Under the pieces are notes generated by a model. It saw only the letters and a program-made list of their open reading frames with translations, searched no databases and was not told the DNA's origin. Position numbers and translations under genes: made by a program. 64,000 nucleotides of DNA, taken from positions 67,513 through 131,512 of the forward strand of contig CAYULW010000008.1 of NCBI GenBank assembly GCA_964445815.1, given 5' to 3'. The stretch is from CAYULW01 sp964445815. Lineage in GTDB: Bacteria; Bacteroidota; Bacteroidia; Flavobacteriales_E; Vicingaceae. This document shows, piece after piece, positions 23,885 through 33,100 of the stretch; position 1 is the stretch's first letter, and the number at the start of each line of letters is the position of its first letter.

Positions 23885-26800
23885 ATGAATTGGGTTACAA
23901 AAACTGATTTAAAAAAATGGGTAGGAACAAGAGACTGTCAAGAGAATCTGCCTAAGATTCTTAGAATGATATTACGAGCCGTAACCACTCGTATTGAAGT
24001 ATTGAGTTTTCCAAGTGGAGATAATATTCATCATAGTGGTTTAGATGGTTATCTTGAATTAAATGAGGTGGTAGAAAATATCCCTGAAGGAAAATCAGTA
24101 TGGGAGATTGGAACAGAAGAAAGTATCAGTGCCAAAGCTGAATATGAATATAACAATAGGCTTAAATCTCCTAAAGGATTTGATCCCAAGAAGACAACAT
24201 TTGTATTTGTTACACCAAGATTATGGAGTAACAGAAAGGATTGGATTGAAGAAAAGAATAAAGAAAATAAATGGAAAGAAGTAAGAGTAATAAACTCAGA
24301 AGTACTTGAGCAGTGGCTTGAACTTACTCCTACCGTTGCACAATATTTGGCTTATACCTACTTTAAAAAACCCGTAGAAGCCACCCAATCGACAGAATCA
24401 TATTGGCAAAATTGGTCAACCTCTGAAGCTCAAAATATTAGATTAACTCATAAGATTATATTAGATGGTAGAGAAACCGATATTGAACATTTAATCAATC
24501 GGTCAAAAGCTCCAGGTGTCATAACTATTAATTCAAGGTCTAAGACAGAATCTATAGCATTTATTATTGCTAGTTTCCTTGAAAGTGAGGAGTTAAAAGA
24601 AAGCTTTTTTGCTAGGAGTATCATAATAGATGATGCTCAAACATTCCGTGACTTTTCTAATACGGAAAACTCTTTATTTCTAATTCCTCGTTTTGCAGAA
24701 ATAGATAGTGAATTTAATAATGCAGTTAATCAAGGACATGTTGTAATAGTTCCAAAAGGAACCGGAATAAATAAAGAGTCTTCTCAAGATGAAATTCAGT
24801 TAAGAGAATTGGATAGAGATTCCTTTGTAAAAAATCTATCTGACTCCGGGTTCACAAAAGATCAAGCAGAAGCGTACTCAAAAGAAACAGCAAGGAATCT
24901 AACAATCTTAAGAAGGCAATTAAAACTAAATAGAAATCTTCCGGATTGGGCTACTCCTGATAAAGCGAATGAAATAATTCCTGCATTAATAGTTGGCAAG
25001 TGGGATGAAAAGGTTGAATATGATGTAAAAATAATAGAACAACTGGCGGGAGAAGAACATAAGGACTATTCAAAAAAACTTGTTAAATGGCTTAATTCAA
25101 ACAACTCACCCTTTATTAAGATTGGAAGTGTTTGGCGAATAGAATCTCCGTTAGATTCTTGGGAAAATGCATCTCAGTATCTGACAAAATCTGATTTCGA
25201 AACTCTAAAAAATTCATTCCTTTCGATTTGGCGGGAAGTTGATCCTGCATTTGAACTAGATCCTGAACAGAGGTTTATGGCAGATTATCTAGGTAAAAAG
25301 AAGCAGTATTCTCATCACATTAAAACAGGTATTTCTCAGTCTTTAATTTTAATATCTCTTTATGCCGATAAGCTTGAGTATAATATTGGTATAAATGGTG
25401 AGCAATGGGTTGATGGGATAGTTAGAGAGCTTTTAGACTCTAACGATCAATGGTTTTGGAAAACGATTGCTTCACAATTACCTCTCATATCTGAAGCTTC
25501 TCCACATGCTTTTTTATCAATTCTAGAAGAAAAAATAGCAGAAGACTCCTCAGCTATTTTAAGTCTATTTGATGAAGACCCAGGTCTTATAATGGGAAAT
25601 ATATCTTATCATTCCGGCTTACTTTGGGCATTAGAGAATTTGGCATGGGATAGTAATCTATTAGCGCGTGTATCTGTCGTCCTATGTTTCTTAACAGAAA
25701 ACGATCCGGGAGGCAATTTATCAAATCGTCCGTTTAATTCCTTAAAAGAAATTTTTATGCCTTGGCATTATCAAACATTGGCAGATTTTAATTCTAGGAA
25801 AGCGATTCTCGAACTAATTTCAACTAAATATCCTGCTGTAGCTTGGGATTTGTTTTTAAGTCTCCTGCCAAATCATCATCAAATAGGAAGCTATACACAC
25901 AAACCTAGATGGAGGATGTTTGAGATTGACTTACGACCTAACTATACTAATAAGGAAAGGAGTGAAATGTATACTTTTTTGATTTCTAAACTCATTAAGC
26001 TCTTTGATTATTCAGAAGAAAAACTAGAAATATTATTAGAGTATTCAACTAATCTATCCTATTGGGATAGAGATGCATTGTTAATATTTATTCAAAGCAC
26101 AATTGAGAAGGTAAGTCATGAAAATAATCTTGTATGGAACAAAACGAGAAAGATCTTATCACAACATAGATCACATCCTAATCAGAACTGGTCGATACCC
26201 GAGGAGGGACTTTTGAAGTATGAAGAATTGTATGAAAAATTACAGCCTACAGGTATTGTTGATAGCACGACATGGATGTTTAATGAGCGTTGGTTAAGTT
26301 TTAAAGAAGGCTTCGAAAAGGATTCTTATACTGTTGATCAAAAACAAGATATAATTAATCAGAGAAGATTTGATGCACTTAATTCGATTTATAATGATAA
26401 TGGAATAGAAGATATAAAAAAGCTAATTTCTCTTGTTAGTGAGCAGAGGATTATCGGTAAGACATTGGCTTCGATAGTAAGTAATAGAGAAGAAATAGTA
26501 GAACTCCTTGTTGAAGACAATGAACCAGATTTTGACTTTGCTGCAGGGTTCATAATGGGACTTTTTGAACATCATAAGCATGACCATGAGCCATTGTTTA
26601 GCCTATATAATGATTTGGAAAGCATAGGTGTTTCAAATGATCTTTTAATAAGGATTTTTATCTATGTAAAACAAGAAGCTCATGTTTGGGAGTTCATCGA
26701 GTCAAAAGGCGAGGCTTTAAAGGAGTTGTATTGGAAAACTATAAATGGATGGTTCTCATTAGATGATTCAAGTTTAGCAGAGACTGCAATCAAGAACTTT

Positions 26801-27673
26801 TTAGAGTATGAATGCTATGAGCCTGCAATTGATATAGCTGAAAGGTATAAGAAGGATTTATCTAGCAGTATTCTTATAGAAGTGCTTGTTAATCATGGTA
26901 AAGCTGGTAAAAGCATCAATAGGTCTCATCTTAGTTATGAAATAAAAGAATTGATTAAAGAACTTGATCTAAGGACTGATTATGATGAAAAAGAGCTTGT
27001 TAATATAGAAGTATACTACTTGAATATTTTAACTGGTAACTATAGTGAACGAGGTCCTATTAAACTTCATACTGAATTAGCTAAAGATCCGGAGTTTTTC
27101 AATCAGATGTTGTGTTATGCATACCCTCCCAAGGATGAAGAAATGTTAGAAAGAGAAAAAGAAGAGTTTACGACTGAGGGTAGAAAAAACGCTGCAAGAA
27201 ATTCAAGTACCTTATTAGAATCTTGGAAAGCTATTCCAGGTATAAAGTCAGCCGAAGAGATTGATGAAGAATACTTGTTAGAATGGGTTAGAAAAACAAG
27301 AGAGTTAGCAGTTACAAATAGCAGAGAGAAAGGATTTGATATTGTAGTAGGCAAGCTCCTTAGTAATTATCCAAAGGTAGATGATCATATCCCTCCTGAT
27401 GTTATTTGTGGTATCATAGAATCAATAAACACTAAGACAATAAAAGGCTGTTTTAGAGCAGCAATGCATAATTTGAATAGTTCTTCAACTAGAAGTCCAT
27501 ACGATGGAGGTGATATTGAAAGGGCAAAGGCGAATTATTATTATAAGATTTCCAAAGCCTTAGGAAATAGATTCCCGATTGTCTCTGAGATATTTTTAAC
27601 CATTGGAAAAGGATTCGAAGACGATTCAAGAAGGGAGGACGATAAAGGTAGAATGACCCGTTTAGACTATTAA
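23885..27673 (+). CDS. Large protein with nuclease-like N-terminus and degenerate NTPase region, defence candidate
   Basis: In the 1262-residue product, residues 45-95 have a PD-(D/E)xK-like pattern: GLDG with Asp54, then VWEIGT with Glu74 and Lys84 in AKAEYEYNNR. They continue into TFVFVTPRLW and LEQWLEL, typical of a restriction-endonuclease-like domain. Where a STAND-type P-loop would follow, residues 211-223 read GVITINSRSKTES, keeping the strand but not GxxxxGK(S/T). SIIIDDAQTF near 245-254 mimics a Walker B strand. The remaining 900 or so residues are helical, solenoid-like. The layout recalls Avs/STAND-like defence proteins with a nuclease effector, but here NTP binding is probably lost. 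It ends 3 bases from the convergent DUF4276 gene. Confidence 0.6.
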   Translation: MNWVTKTDLKKWVGTRDCQENLPKILRMILRAVTTRIEVLSFPSGDNIHHSGLDGYLELNEVVENIPEGKSVWEIGTEESISAKAEYEYNNRLKSPKGFDPKKTTFVFVTPRLWSNRKDWIEEKNKENKWKEVRVINSEVLEQWLELTPTVAQYLAYTYFKKPVEATQSTESYWQNWSTSEAQNIRLTHKIILDGRETDIEHLINRSKAPGVITINSRSKTESIAFIIASFLESEELKESFFARSIIIDDAQTFRDFSNTENSLFLIPRFAEIDSEFNNAVNQGHVVIVPKGTGINKESSQDEIQLRELDRDSFVKNLSDSGFTKDQAEAYSKETARNLTILRRQLKLNRNLPDWATPDKANEIIPALIVGKWDEKVEYDVKIIEQLAGEEHKDYSKKLVKWLNSNNSPFIKIGSVWRIESPLDSWENASQYLTKSDFETLKNSFLSIWREVDPAFELDPEQRFMADYLGKKKQYSHHIKTGISQSLILISLYADKLEYNIGINGEQWVDGIVRELLDSNDQWFWKTIASQLPLISEASPHAFLSILEEKIAEDSSAILSLFDEDPGLIMGNISYHSGLLWALENLAWDSNLLARVSVVLCFLTENDPGGNLSNRPFNSLKEIFMPWHYQTLADFNSRKAILELISTKYPAVAWDLFLSLLPNHHQIGSYTHKPRWRMFEIDLRPNYTNKERSEMYTFLISKLIKLFDYSEEKLEILLEYSTNLSYWDRDALLIFIQSTIEKVSHENNLVWNKTRKILSQHRSHPNQNWSIPEEGLLKYEELYEKLQPTGIVDSTTWMFNERWLSFKEGFEKDSYTVDQKQDIINQRRFDALNSIYNDNGIEDIKKLISLVSEQRIIGKTLASIVSNREEIVELLVEDNEPDFDFAAGFIMGLFEHHKHDHEPLFSLYNDLESIGVSNDLLIRIFIYVKQEAHVWEFIESKGEALKELYWKTINGWFSLDDSSLAETAIKNFLEYECYEPAIDIAERYKKDLSSSILIEVLVNHGKAGKSINRSHLSYEIKELIKELDLRTDYDEKELVNIEVYYLNILTGNYSERGPIKLHTELAKDPEFFNQMLCYAYPPKDEEMLEREKEEFTTEGRKNAARNSSTLLESWKAIPGIKSAEEIDEEYLLEWVRKTRELAVTNSREKGFDIVVGKLLSNYPKVDDHIPPDVICGIIESINTKTIKGCFRAAMHNLNSSSTRSPYDGGDIERAKANYYYKISKALGNRFPIVSEIFLTIGKGFEDDSRREDDKGRMTRLDY

Positions 27674-27676
27674 TAT

Positions 27677-28339
27677 CTAAGAAGCTTTTTGTATTATTAA
27701 TTCTATCCAGCTTCTAAACCGGGGGCATTTTTCTAAGATAGTATCGAATTGATTTTCTAAAGCAACGAAATTACCATGTAACACTTTGTCGTAATCAGGT
27801 AGAATACTTTTCAATCTCATACTAGGTGCAGTATGAATACCGTCATTAATTAATTCTGGATTTGGATGTTCTCTAATTATTTGCTCAATTGCTTTTTTCC
27901 TAGAGCTATTCAGCTCAGGGATATATTCAAATCCGTCAATTTTTGTAAATAATAAACCTTCAAATTCATGTAATTGAATGTATGGAATAAATCTAGAATC
28001 ATTAATATCTTCTGCACAGGCGTCTTCCAGAAACTGGACTTTATTCACAGCACCTAATATGCTTTTTGCCTCATTAAACTTTGGGAAATCATTTCTTAAT
28101 CTGTAATAATCAATTAGTGAAGTAACAATCATATCTTCACTTCCCCTTAGAAGTTTTGAGATGTGAACTTTGTATCTATCATTGTACCTAACATCGCCAC
28201 CTTTATGTCCGGGACTCGTTTCGATTCCAATAGGTCTTATATCAATTATTCCTTGGCTTTGTAGATAAGGTCTTAATGAACTTTTTATAAATTCAGTTTC
28301 TGTAGGGCCTTCAACTAATATGTTGACGACCTTACTCAT
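27677..28339 (-). CDS. DUF4276-type TOPRIM-like protein, partner of AAA ATPase
   Basis: The 220-residue product has an N-terminal LVEGPTETEF strand-loop-helix (conserved Glu of TOPRIM folds), MIVTSLIDYYRL as the acidic second motif, and the DUF4276 signature IPYIQLHEFEGLLF. TOPRIM-like partners of AAA ATPases act as nucleases in OLD/PARIS/Gabija-type defence. Its ATG overlaps the stop of the ATPase gene by 4 bases, so the two are translationally coupled. The exact system is not one I can name with certainty. Confidence 0.75.
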   Translation of the reverse strand: MSKVVNILVEGPTETEFIKSSLRPYLQSQGIIDIRPIGIETSPGHKGGDVRYNDRYKVHISKLLRGSEDMIVTSLIDYYRLRNDFPKFNEAKSILGAVNKVQFLEDACAEDINDSRFIPYIQLHEFEGLLFTKIDGFEYIPELNSSRKKAIEQIIREHPNPELINDGIHTAPSMRLKSILPDYDKVLHGNFVALENQFDTILEKCPRFRSWIELIIQKAS

Positions 28340-29427
28340 GGAGTTCCTCCAATTAAGTTCTTACCCCAAATCTGACCCATTGAATAATCTTCAATCCATT
28401 GAGCTAATTCTTCTTGATTCTGCCTCTTAAATACAGTTTGATTATCCTCTCGATCAACAACTATAATATCTTTTGCTTCGAACTGATCTAGCAATGTAAC
28501 TGATTGTGTGGAAACAATTATTTGAGACCTATTTGAAGCACTTTTTATCATTGCCGCAAGTTTACCTATAGCATAAGGGTGTAGCCCCAGCTCAGGCTCA
28601 TCTATTATAATAGTCTTAGGTAAATTAGGTTGAAGTAACAATGTCGTAAGTGCAATAAATCTAATTGTTCCATCAGAAAAGTTATGTGCATCAAAATAGT
28701 CGTCTGACGAATTTTCAATCCACCTCAAGAATATGACTTTAGGGTTTAAATTATCGGGTTTTAAATCAAACCTTTCAAAGAATGGAGCTACTGAACGTAT
28801 TGTATGTTCTATAAGTTTGAAAGTAGCCGGCTGTTTTTGGCTTATTAAAAAAAGAAACGCAGCCAAATTACTTCCATCTTCTCTTAAATAATCATTGTCA
28901 TTAACCGTTGCAGGTTGTTTTAATGCCGATGCAGAACTTGTGTCATGAAAATGAAACACCATGAACTGTTCAAAGTATTCCCTTAAATAATTAAACCTTG
29001 AGGCTCCATGATTCATTAAACCACTTTCAGGTTGGCCTTCTGAAGGTAGATCCATGTAATCATAGTCCCAAGAAGATTTATATCCTCCTCTTTCTCCTAC
29101 AAAAACCAGTTGATCTCTTTGATCAGGGGCTAGATTAAAATCATAAGAGTTTGTCGGTTTTCCTTTGTGATTTTTAAATATGATTTCACCGGATAGAAAT
29201 TTAGAAGTCTTTCTACCAAAGTAGAGAATTCTATCTGCGTAACCACTCTTACCAACAAACACTTGAAGTCTCCTTTCATATATTCTATTCAAAAGCTGAA
29301 AGAATTTTATAAAGTTACTTTTACCAACTCCATTAGACCCTACTAAGATATTGATAGGCATTATTTTAACCTTTCCTGAATCTCGGATGGATTTAAAGTT
29401 TTTTATATGGACACTATCTATTGACAA
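28336..29427 (-). CDS. AAA_21/OLD-like ATPase of a two-gene defence-type module
   Basis: The 363-residue product begins with IKNFKSIRDSG and Walker A LVGSNGVGKSNFIKFFQ. An SMC/OLD-like middle follows. The ABC-type signature is NFSDGTIRFIALTTLLL, Walker B is KTIIIDEPELGLHP, and the His/Gln switch is QIIVSTQSVTLLDQF. It precedes the DUF4276 gene with a 4-base overlap. ATPases of this kind sense phage or DNA signals and unleash the TOPRIM partner. Confidence 0.85.
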   Translation of the reverse strand: MSIDSVHIKNFKSIRDSGKVKIMPINILVGSNGVGKSNFIKFFQLLNRIYERRLQVFVGKSGYADRILYFGRKTSKFLSGEIIFKNHKGKPTNSYDFNLAPDQRDQLVFVGERGGYKSSWDYDYMDLPSEGQPESGLMNHGASRFNYLREYFEQFMVFHFHDTSSASALKQPATVNDNDYLREDGSNLAAFLFLISQKQPATFKLIEHTIRSVAPFFERFDLKPDNLNPKVIFLRWIENSSDDYFDAHNFSDGTIRFIALTTLLLQPNLPKTIIIDEPELGLHPYAIGKLAAMIKSASNRSQIIVSTQSVTLLDQFEAKDIIVVDREDNQTVFKRQNQEELAQWIEDYSMGQIWGKNLIGGTP

Positions 29428-29749
29428 TTCTTACTATTAATGTGGTGAAATTAGTCATTCTTCCGTTTTTTATCTTCAATGCAATCAGAAGAAATCTAGC
29501 TATTTAAAATAGTAGAGGCCACATAACATTTGTTAGTAGGCCTCAGCACTTTCTTAACACTTGGTCAATCAGCATGAAAACAAGACCTGAGAGTGGAGTA
29601 TTCAGAATACTCTTATGATAGATGTTTTACTGCCACACTTACCTCAGGAGGTTATTCTGTATCAATGACAAAAGTAAGATTAAAAATATTCTAAAAATCA
29701 TGTATTTCTCCTTAAATAGGCTAGTTTAAAGCTATGCTAATCACTATCT
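29428..29749. other. 322-base gap between divergent genes, with palindromes
   Basis: No gene is seen. It holds a perfect 17-base palindrome GAGTATTCAGAATACTC (29596-29612) and a longer-spaced GAGGCC ... GGCCTC repeat (29515-29544). It must contain the promoter of the AAA/DUF4276 operon. The Rhs-like frame to the right begins without an obvious complete N-terminus, so the gap may hold a deletion junction. Confidence 0.45.
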
Positions 29750-30886
29750 TTGGAAGTAGTGAACTTTCAAAGAGAGACATATAATTATTCAGATAATCTG
29801 GTAATTTTTTCAGGGTATGAGGATAAAAAAGAGGACGTACCCCAATTTTTTTACTCAGATTACTACTCCTATGGCTTCCAAGGACAAGAGAGAGATGACG
29901 AGGCAAAGGGAAGCGGGAATTCTATCAATTATAAGTTTAGAATGCATGATCCAAGACTTGGCAGGTTCTTTGCTGTTGACCCCTTAGCTAGTAGTTATCC
30001 GTTTTATAGTCCTTACTCATTTAGTGGTAATAGAGTTATTGATATGATCGAGCTTGAAGGTCTTGAGCCTGCACAATCTGGATCATATGGTGGGCAAGGA
30101 GGTCAAGCTCCAATCATTGATGATGAGACAGGACATTATACCGTCGGAACAGAAAATACTAGGTGGGTTTGGAATAATGATACTTGGACTCAGTCTTCGA
30201 CTGCAGTTACAAGTAGTGATTTGAAGACCATATTCCCTAATGGTAATAGTGATGCTTTAAAATCGGTTGAAATAAATCTTAACTTGAACGGAAGCTCTTT
30301 CGGTATTAATTCTTATCGAGCAATGGCTCATTTCTTGTCACAAGCTGGTCAAGAAACAGGAGGTTTTTCTAGTGTGTCTACTACCGAAAGTCTGAATTAT
30401 AGTGTTTCAAGATTGACATCTATCTTTGGTAAATATTTTTATTCTGGCACGGCGGTTGATGATAAGTTCGATGCAGGTGATTATGGTAGAAAAACTGGAC
30501 AAGCTGCAGATCAATCAGGAATAGGAAACATAGTTTATGCGAATCGTATGGGTAATGGAAATTCAGAGAGTGGAGATGGTTATAATTTTAGAGGACGTGG
30601 AGTTTTTCAATTGACAGGTAGAAGCAATTATACTAGTTTTCAAAGCTTTTATAATTCAAACTATAGCCCTAAAATTGATATAATTTCTGACCCTGGTTCT
30701 CTTGCAAGTAATCCAGACCTTTCAATAAAGAGTGCTCTATGGTACTTCAAATCTAGAGTAAGTGATAAACTTGATTTACAAACTTCAACCGTTAAACAAG
30801 TTACAAAGAGGGTAAATGGAGGATATCACGGATTAACGGGAAGAAGATCGTACTTTAACACTGCAACTAAAACGCTAGGAAATTGA
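29750..30886 (+). CDS. Orphan Rhs C-terminal tip with GH19 lysozyme/chitinase-like toxin domain
   Basis: The frame opens at a TTG. Residues about 62-105 are the Rhs core-end motif (FRMHDPRLGRFFAVDPLA, then YPFYSPYSFSGNRVID). The YD-repeat shell (normally over 1000 residues) and secretion signal are absent, so it is a tip fragment or orphan. Residues about 185-375 fit glycoside hydrolase 19: HFLSQAGQETGGF with a candidate catalytic Glu202, ESLNYSVSRL, and the hallmark FRGRGVFQLTGRSNY. GH19 domains cleave chitin or peptidoglycan, and in polymorphic toxins they attack the cell wall. The stop overlaps the next gene's ATG by one base (TGATG), matching toxin-immunity pairing. Confidence 0.85.
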   Translation: MEVVNFQRETYNYSDNLVIFSGYEDKKEDVPQFFYSDYYSYGFQGQERDDEAKGSGNSINYKFRMHDPRLGRFFAVDPLASSYPFYSPYSFSGNRVIDMIELEGLEPAQSGSYGGQGGQAPIIDDETGHYTVGTENTRWVWNNDTWTQSSTAVTSSDLKTIFPNGNSDALKSVEINLNLNGSSFGINSYRAMAHFLSQAGQETGGFSSVSTTESLNYSVSRLTSIFGKYFYSGTAVDDKFDAGDYGRKTGQAADQSGIGNIVYANRMGNGNSESGDGYNFRGRGVFQLTGRSNYTSFQSFYNSNYSPKIDIISDPGSLASNPDLSIKSALWYFKSRVSDKLDLQTSTVKQVTKRVNGGYHGLTGRRSYFNTATKTLGN

Positions 30887-31275
30887 TGGTAAACACTTTT
30901 ATATTGAGTTTGTGTCTATTAATGGGTTGTAACCTTCAGCAAAGTGAACAAGTTATGAAGAAAAAGTTTGACGCTGGGGAGTGGATTTCTGTTGAGGATA
31001 AAAATTATATGCTTGACATCAATCAATCTAATATTATTGAATATTATGAATCCGAACTAGTTGATTCATATGAGTATAAAATAGAGGATAAATCCTGTAA
31101 CGATGACTATTACTCGAAGAAAAGAAGTGATGCTTTATTTCTTATAAAATATCTTGAGGATGAAAAATATTGTTATGAAATAATAAAAAACACTGATTCA
31201 GAAATAACTCTTATTTGGACTGAAAATGGAAAGCAGATGAAATTCAAACGAAAGAATGATAACAAAAGCTTATAG
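30886..31275 (+). CDS. Small lipoprotein, probable immunity protein to the GH19 toxin
   Basis: The start is the ATG at 30886, overlapping the toxin stop by one base; a TTG one codon before is also in frame. The roughly 129-residue product has a lipoprotein signal (FILSLCLLMGC) and a short acidic, tyrosine-rich mature part with two Cys. A wall-degrading toxin works in the periplasm, so a lipid-anchored periplasmic neighbour is what an immunity protein should look like. No named family is recognised. Confidence 0.6.
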   Translation: MVNTFILSLCLLMGCNLQQSEQVMKKKFDAGEWISVEDKNYMLDINQSNIIEYYESELVDSYEYKIEDKSCNDDYYSKKRSDALFLIKYLEDEKYCYEIIKNTDSEITLIWTENGKQMKFKRKNDNKSL

Positions 31276-31317
31276 TGCGGATGGACATGTTCATGATCTG
31301 AGGTAAAGTCTATCTTT

Positions 31318-31407
31318 ATGAGATGGACGATATTTTTTTATCTAGTAATAGTTGCTAGTTTTTTGAATGCTCAAGTAGGGGTAGTGTTCCAAACGATCTG
31401 TTTTTAA
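31318..31407 (+). pseudogene. Signal-peptide remnant of a secreted protein cut by an IS1-like end
   Basis: MRWTIFFYLVIVASFLNAQ is a complete signal peptide, but the frame ends 10 codons later. The break coincides with GGTAGTGTTCCAAACGATC at 31380-31398, which resembles IS1-family terminal repeats. The IS thus seems to have inserted just after the signal-peptide coding part. I do not see the missing rest of the gene on the far side. Confidence 0.45.
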
Positions 31408-31453
31408 AAATTGGATTTGTAAAGTATTGAAAATCAGAATTTATATTGAAGTA

Positions 31454-31476
31454 GGCGCGGAGTTGAACTCCGTGCC
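31454..31476. repeat. Dispersed hairpin, copy 1
   Basis: GGCGCGGAGTT - G - AACTCCGTGCC is an 11-base inverted repeat with one G-T. It continues into GTACATT, shared with copy 2 at 33696-33716. It lies in the 346-base stretch between the immunity gene and the IS1-type transposase. Confidence 0.65.
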
Positions 31477-31621
31477 GTACATTATAACACCAAAAAACCA
31501 CTCCTCAAATCCTTTAAAATTGCTTCAAATTGGACCAAGTGTTTCAAAGTATCACCTAAGCAGAAAATGCTAAAAGTCTTTTACGAACTTTATCATTTCG
31601 CAAATTCTAAATCAATCAAAC

Positions 31622-32275
31622 ATGAACTGCAGATACTGTTTACACATTTGTAAAAAGGCGGGCAAACAAAGGAATGGCAAGCAAAAATGGCAATGCAAGG
31701 CTTGCCAAAGATATCAGCTAAATCAGTATAGAAACAAGGCCTACCTGCCTTCCATAAATTCAAAAATCACAGCTCTGTTAAAAGAAGGTTGCGGCATTCG
31801 AAGCACAGCACGATTACTGAACATTTCACCAACCACGGTGATAAAAAAGATAAAAGCAATTGCAAAGACGGTAAAGCGACCAATCATTCAAATGGGCAAA
31901 ACCTATGAAGTAGATGAGATCAGAACTTATATAGGCGCAAAGCGAAAATTGATATGGGTCGCCTATGCCTTAGAAAAAGAAAGCAAAACCATAGTTGCGA
32001 TAAGCATTGGTGGACGCACAAAAAGCACCTTAAGACCAATGATAGAAACCTTGTTGCTTTCAAAAGCAAGATGGATATTTACAGATAAGCTGAAACAATA
32101 TGCGACCTTGATCGAGCGAAGCATTCACCAAACCAAAAAGTGGGGTACCAATCAAATAGAGAGAAATCATTTGAATCTAAGAACGCATTTAAAAAGACTG
32201 AACCGAAGAACGATTTGCTATTCAAAAAGTCAAAGCATGTTAAGGGCTTGCGTTGAAATTTATTGTTGGGCTTAA
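31622..32275 (+). mobile_element. IS1-family transposase
   Basis: The 217-residue single-frame product has the IS1 zinc-finger start CRYCLHICKKAGKQRNGKQKW plus QCKAC. A helix-turn-helix (CGIRSTARLLNISPTTVIKK) follows, then a DDE-type core: YEVDEIRTYIG, WIFTDKLKQY and NQIERNHLNLRTHLKRLNRRT. The ending CYSKS is also as in IS1. A left-end candidate terminal repeat is at 31380. No matching right repeat is seen before the hairpin cluster at 32304, so the element may be incomplete on that side. Confidence 0.85.
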
Positions 32276-32303
32276 CTGATGAGTTATCGCGGATCATTAA
32301 ATA

Positions 32304-32458
32304 AGTTAGCTCGGAGGTCACCTCCGAGCTAACTCTTTGTATAATTTATCACGGACATGTTGTCCGCGATAAATTATTTAAGCTATTTGTGACTGCAACT
32401 CCGAGCCAACTCTTTTTATAAGTTAGCGCGGATATTCTATCCGTGATAACTTATAAAA
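32304..32458. repeat. Cluster of three REP-like hairpins beside the RAYT gene
   Basis: There are three inverted repeats: 32304-32334 (15-1-15, perfect; TTAGCTCGGAGGT and its mirror), 32341-32377 (17-3-17, one mismatch; TTATCACGGACA) and 32414-32458 (21-3-21, two mismatches; TTAGCGCGGATA). A half copy TTATCGCGGAT lies at about 32286. All share an outer TTA-(G/T)-C-x-CGGA stem but differ at the tip. They sit directly upstream of a REP-associated tyrosine transposase. Confidence 0.85.
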
Positions 32459-32490
32459 ACCAAATCTAAAAATATTATCTTGAGCGCACT

Positions 32491-33054
32491 ATGTCAACCA
32501 AATACAAGGTCAGGGACAATACTAAGCCCCATTTCATTACCATTACAACAGTAGGGTGGATTGATGTATTCACTCGGAGAAATCAAAAAGAAAAATTAGT
32601 GCAGGCTTTAAGCTATTGCCAAGAACATAAAGGCTTGGTTATTTATGCCTGGGTGTTGATGTCCAATCATCTTCACATGATTTGTAAAAGTGGGGAGGAG
32701 AACATTCAGCTTGCAGACATCATGCGAGACTTTAAAGCATACACGTCCAAGCAAATCATCAAAACCATAAAAGAAGAGCCGGAAAGCAGAAGAGAGTGGA
32801 TGTTGGATTATTTCCAAGACAACTGCGCTCATCTCAAGCGACGGCAAAACTATAAGGTATGGCAAAATGGGTACCATGCAGAAGAGATTTTCTCAGAGCA
32901 GTTTTTAGCTCAAAAATTGAATTATATTCATAACAACCCTGTGAAAGCAGGATGGGTAGAGCAAGCAGAAGATTATTTGTACAGCAGTGCAAGAAACTAT
33001 GCAGAGAAGGAAGCAGTGATGAAAGTTGAACGTCTAACAAGAGACATTACCTAG
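32491..33054 (+). mobile_element. REP-associated tyrosine transposase (RAYT, Y1 family)
   Basis: In the 187-residue product the HUH motif is VLMSNHLHMICKS. The N-terminus has PHFITITTVGWIDVF. A helix carrying the likely nucleophile Tyr is in KAYTSKQIIK, and the characteristic RAYT ending is QKLNYIHNNPVKAGWVEQAEDYLYSSARNY. RAYTs are domesticated IS200-like enzymes that bind and spread REP palindromes. The adjacent hairpins at 32304-32458 are its probable substrates. Confidence 0.9.
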
Positions 33055-33100
33055 ATAACAATAGAAAAAGACGAATTTGATTTACCTTTAATTATTGGAA

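Noticed and set aside
27677..29427. Naming the pair PARIS (AriA/AriB)
   Set aside because: The partner matches DUF4276 motifs rather than the DUF4435 type of AriB, so a specific system name is not justified.
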